Source: Ophiodon elongatus (Eukaryota > Chordata > Actinopteri > Perciformes > Hexagrammidae). From it: a stretch of 64,000 nt of DNA. Of the stretch, positions 61,416 through 64,000 are shown in pieces; positions within the stretch are counted from its first letter, which is position 1, and the number at the start of each line of letters is the position of its first letter. The translations under genes were made by a program, and so were the position numbers. Below the pieces are notes generated by a model that made no database searches, was not told the DNA's origin, and saw only the letters and a program-made list of their open reading frames with translations. The stretch covers positions 1,551,001-1,615,000 of the forward strand of contig JACSYO010002006.1 in NCBI GenBank assembly GCA_016806645.1, read 5' to 3'.

Positions 61416-64000
61416 CTGTGGGGGGGGGAAATGAGAGAGAAAGGGTGAGGGTGGTCAGCAGATTTGATATAATTCGGTGCAACGATAAGCCATTAAGCAC
61501 ACCCAATAATGGTTTATAAACAGCATTGTCCATTCATTAGGAGTATGCCTAATTGTAAAGAGTTAGCCTGTTGTGTTTAAACCTGACGTTCGGTTCCCTT
61601 GGGCCACAAAAACATTCCTTACAGTTACTTTGATTTTTGGCGGTCCCTGTGGACGAATGTGGTAGTGTTTCCGAGTCCCTTTTAGAAAACCTCTCATTTT
61701 ACTGCAGCAGCCGTCTGACAGTCCGCTACACTCAGTCCTGGTTCTGGTTCTGGTTCTGGTTCTCCCCGTGCCTCCCTTCCCTCCAGTGGACCCGGCAACA
61801 CAGCCTGAGCCACACTTCTGCCGGGCCATGATCATGTGATGTGATTTTGCGCTGAACCCGAAACCGGCGGCACCAATGAATAGACAAGTCTTCTCACTGA
61901 TGGTCTCGGTCATACATGTAGGTCATATGGAGGAATCAGTATTAAATTGAGACTATTTCATAACCAGTTAAAACTTCCTCACAGCAAATTTAGCATCATC
62001 GTAATAAAAATGAAATTTTACTTTTACTGACACAATTTAAAACGATATGAAACAAAGTGACTGGACTGACGGTTTGCAGACAACAGCAGTAACGGTATAT
62101 TGACAGAGCTTCTAGAACACGGGCTGCTGGCATCCTGTCACAAAGACAGGGCAGCTTTAAATCGTTCGTTTTGGGGTTGCGTCTCTCGACCGCTCGTGAC
62201 TCATGCAGTTGCTTCAGGAGGCAATTTCAGTGCTTGTCCACCAAAGAGGCGGCCTAACCAGAGCAAGTAATGCCCACTGACCACGATAAGCGGGGCGAGT
62301 TCTCCGCTGGCTAGACGTGGAAAGTCCTCAGAGGCACAGATTCCTGAACCTACAGGACTCGAGGCAGATTTCAGCGGTTGGATTTGCCTTAACAAAGTTA
62401 TATAACATCAATATGTTGGGAGTGTCGGCCTTTACGCCGTCAGTTGTGTCTCCATGCCGAGCCAGTGACACATCTGTGGTCTGAAATGACTCCTCGCTCC
62501 TCGGCAAGCTCCCTTTTGTACACAGTGGGCTGGGCGAGTGTTTAGCCATTTCAAGATCAGCTCAACACTGTTACAAAATAGCTTACCCAACATTTTACAT
62601 AACCAGAGCAGAAAAAAAAAAGAAGAAAAAAAGGGTTGTGTTCAAGTTTACCTTAATGTGAAGTAGCAAAGCTTTAAAAGATATCTATTAGAAGAAAGAA
62701 AAAAAAGAAACGCAATAAGATGAAAATGAAAGCGCGGCGTAGACAAGAGCCGAATGACAAGCGATGAATCAGTAAGGAAAACATTAGCTAATCTTTAGCT
62801 ATATTTAGGAGATTCCCCCTTCATTGAAAAAAGGTTTCTTTAGGGCTGTTCCTCATCCCCATTGAGGCTCTAAAGAAAGAAGGTAAATCATTTTGCTCAG
62901 ACTGTTAAAAAATGAGACAAATACATGATTTTTGGGGCTAAATTCAAATTAGGTGCCGTTGCATTTGTATTCCTTTACACTAGGGGATCCGGCCGAGATA
63001 TAAACGAGGTAGAAAGCCAAAAGGGAAGATTTACAACAAAAAGAATCACCACAACAAAGCTTTAGCCCTTTCATCCAAATAGCCCTTATGATCAGAGGAG
63101 CTACACCCCACAGACTCGTCAATGAGCTTTCTCCATCCCACCACAGCATTGGTAACTACAGCCCCGAGGCAACCTCCAGAGAATCCTATTGATCGATCGG
63201 GCCTCTCTTGCAGTGTTGCACTTTTGGCATCCCGATCGCAGAGGGTGACGTCATCCATTTGGGGAGAAAGGTCATTCGTTCTCAGCTCAAACGGGTGGGG
63301 AGGACATCAGCTCGACCCCTCATCTCATTTGTGACCGGGCAGCACTCCCTTTGCCTTGAGAGAGAGCTTCGGAGGATTTAAAACCTAAAAGATGCTAAAA
63401 ACCCATAAAATACAAACCCATAAAGCGAGAAAGAAAGAAAGTGGGCTTCTTGGGACATGGAGGATGAACGAAAAAGGTGGAGTAGAGACCAAAATACTGC
63501 ACGATGTAGCTGAGCGTTTGATATAGGAAGCCCCCCCCCACTAAGTCTCACATCTTTATGAATGCAACATTTTGGTTACCTCTATTGCTTGGAAGCAGTT
63601 AAAACAAAAGACCTCAGTTGATGGTTCCTTATATTTAACCCGATATTCATGAGATACAATATGATATCATATTTTAGTATTATGTGAGGTCAGACAAAGG
63701 TCAAGTAATAGCTGCTTTCATTTTAATGATTGTGCGACCGACCTGTGGGAAATGCTGTTAAATGGCGCACATCTGTATGTGTGTGTACGTACGTACGTAC
63801 GTACACACACACATACATACATACATATATAAAAATCAACCCTCCAGGAACAACACTGTCTGGGTTGTGAGGTCAATTTGACGTCATGGTCACACTCTGT
63901 ATTGCAGGATCCTGTGACACACGCACGCACACACCCCTGACGGGACTTTGTACCGTTGTTACAAAAGGAGCGGCTGGAAAACAATCAATGCACTTTTCTG
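61416..64000 (-). other. mycbp2: mycbp2 first intron, 3' part
   Basis: No coding exon continuous with the window's first exon was found. It holds a GGTTCT tandem repeat (61738-61763), a GTAC run (63787-63802) and scattered AT-rich sequence. The N-terminal exon must lie upstream of the window. Confidence 0.75.

Larger units (their letters stand above)
58353..61199 (-). other. mycbp2: mycbp2 intron with polypurine, AT and GACA repeats
   Basis: 2.85 kb intron containing a polypurine tract (60033-60366), (AT)20 (60821-60861), a G-run block (58663-58686) and (GACA)n (58366-58386). No gene-like open frame outside the repeats. Confidence 0.8.

Noticed and set aside
61563..61913. 116-codon minus-strand open frame with RTRTRTRT, considered as a possible missing first exon
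   Set aside because: The repeat peptide comes from a GGTTCT tandem repeat, and the sequence lacks the Lys-rich NKKKLKRKQK-type segment expected before exon 2 of mycbp2.

Overview
This is a vertebrate window, most likely a percomorph teleost fish. It holds two neighbouring protein-coding genes on the minus strand. Both are split into many short exons with GT(GC)-AG introns, and the introns carry microsatellites, minisatellites and old dispersed repeats of fish type. I see no bacterial, viral or toxin gene and no tRNA, rRNA or CRISPR array.

Positions 1-4200: fbxl3, the F-box/leucine-rich-repeat subunit of the SCF ubiquitin ligase that degrades cryptochromes. All four coding exons are present (439 codons plus stop), followed by the first 98 bases of the 3'UTR. 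A CpG-rich block at about 3860-4210 is the likely promoter and untranslated first exon.

Positions 4200-6473: a short intergenic stretch and the mycbp2 3'UTR, with a probable polyadenylation signal at 5646-5651 and a Pumilio-type motif at 5808-5815.

Positions 6474-61415: mycbp2 (PAM/Highwire/RPM-1; esrom in zebrafish), a giant RING-Cys-relay E3 ubiquitin ligase. I placed 81 consecutive coding exons. Their phases all match and they sum to 13,833 bases, which is 4610 residues plus stop. Only the N-terminal first exon is missing; it must lie upstream, beyond 64000. Domains in protein order are: an N-terminal region, an RCC1-like domain with a cysteine-rich insert, PHR domain 1, PHR domain 2, a filamin/Ig-like region, SH3-like repeats, a long Ser-rich linker, a zinc region, a DOC/APC10 domain, a B-box-like zinc finger, the RING, and the tandem-cysteine catalytic domain. 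The two relay cysteines are intact and 52 residues apart, as in human.

The mycbp2-fbxl3 order and orientation is the same as on human chromosome 13q22. Both genes act in ubiquitin ligation, but in different pathways (axon/synapse development and circadian clock).

The noteworthy extras are: a conserved-looking 186-base in-frame cassette exon; two GC-AG introns; a 19-base minisatellite of about 45 units that stays open in all three forward frames; a polypurine tract of about 490 bases that forms most of one intron right before a 3' splice site; a (CA)45 run next to a 5' splice site; a foldback element of about 800 bases; and several copies of dispersed repeats. I found no convincing evidence for an undescribed gene system.
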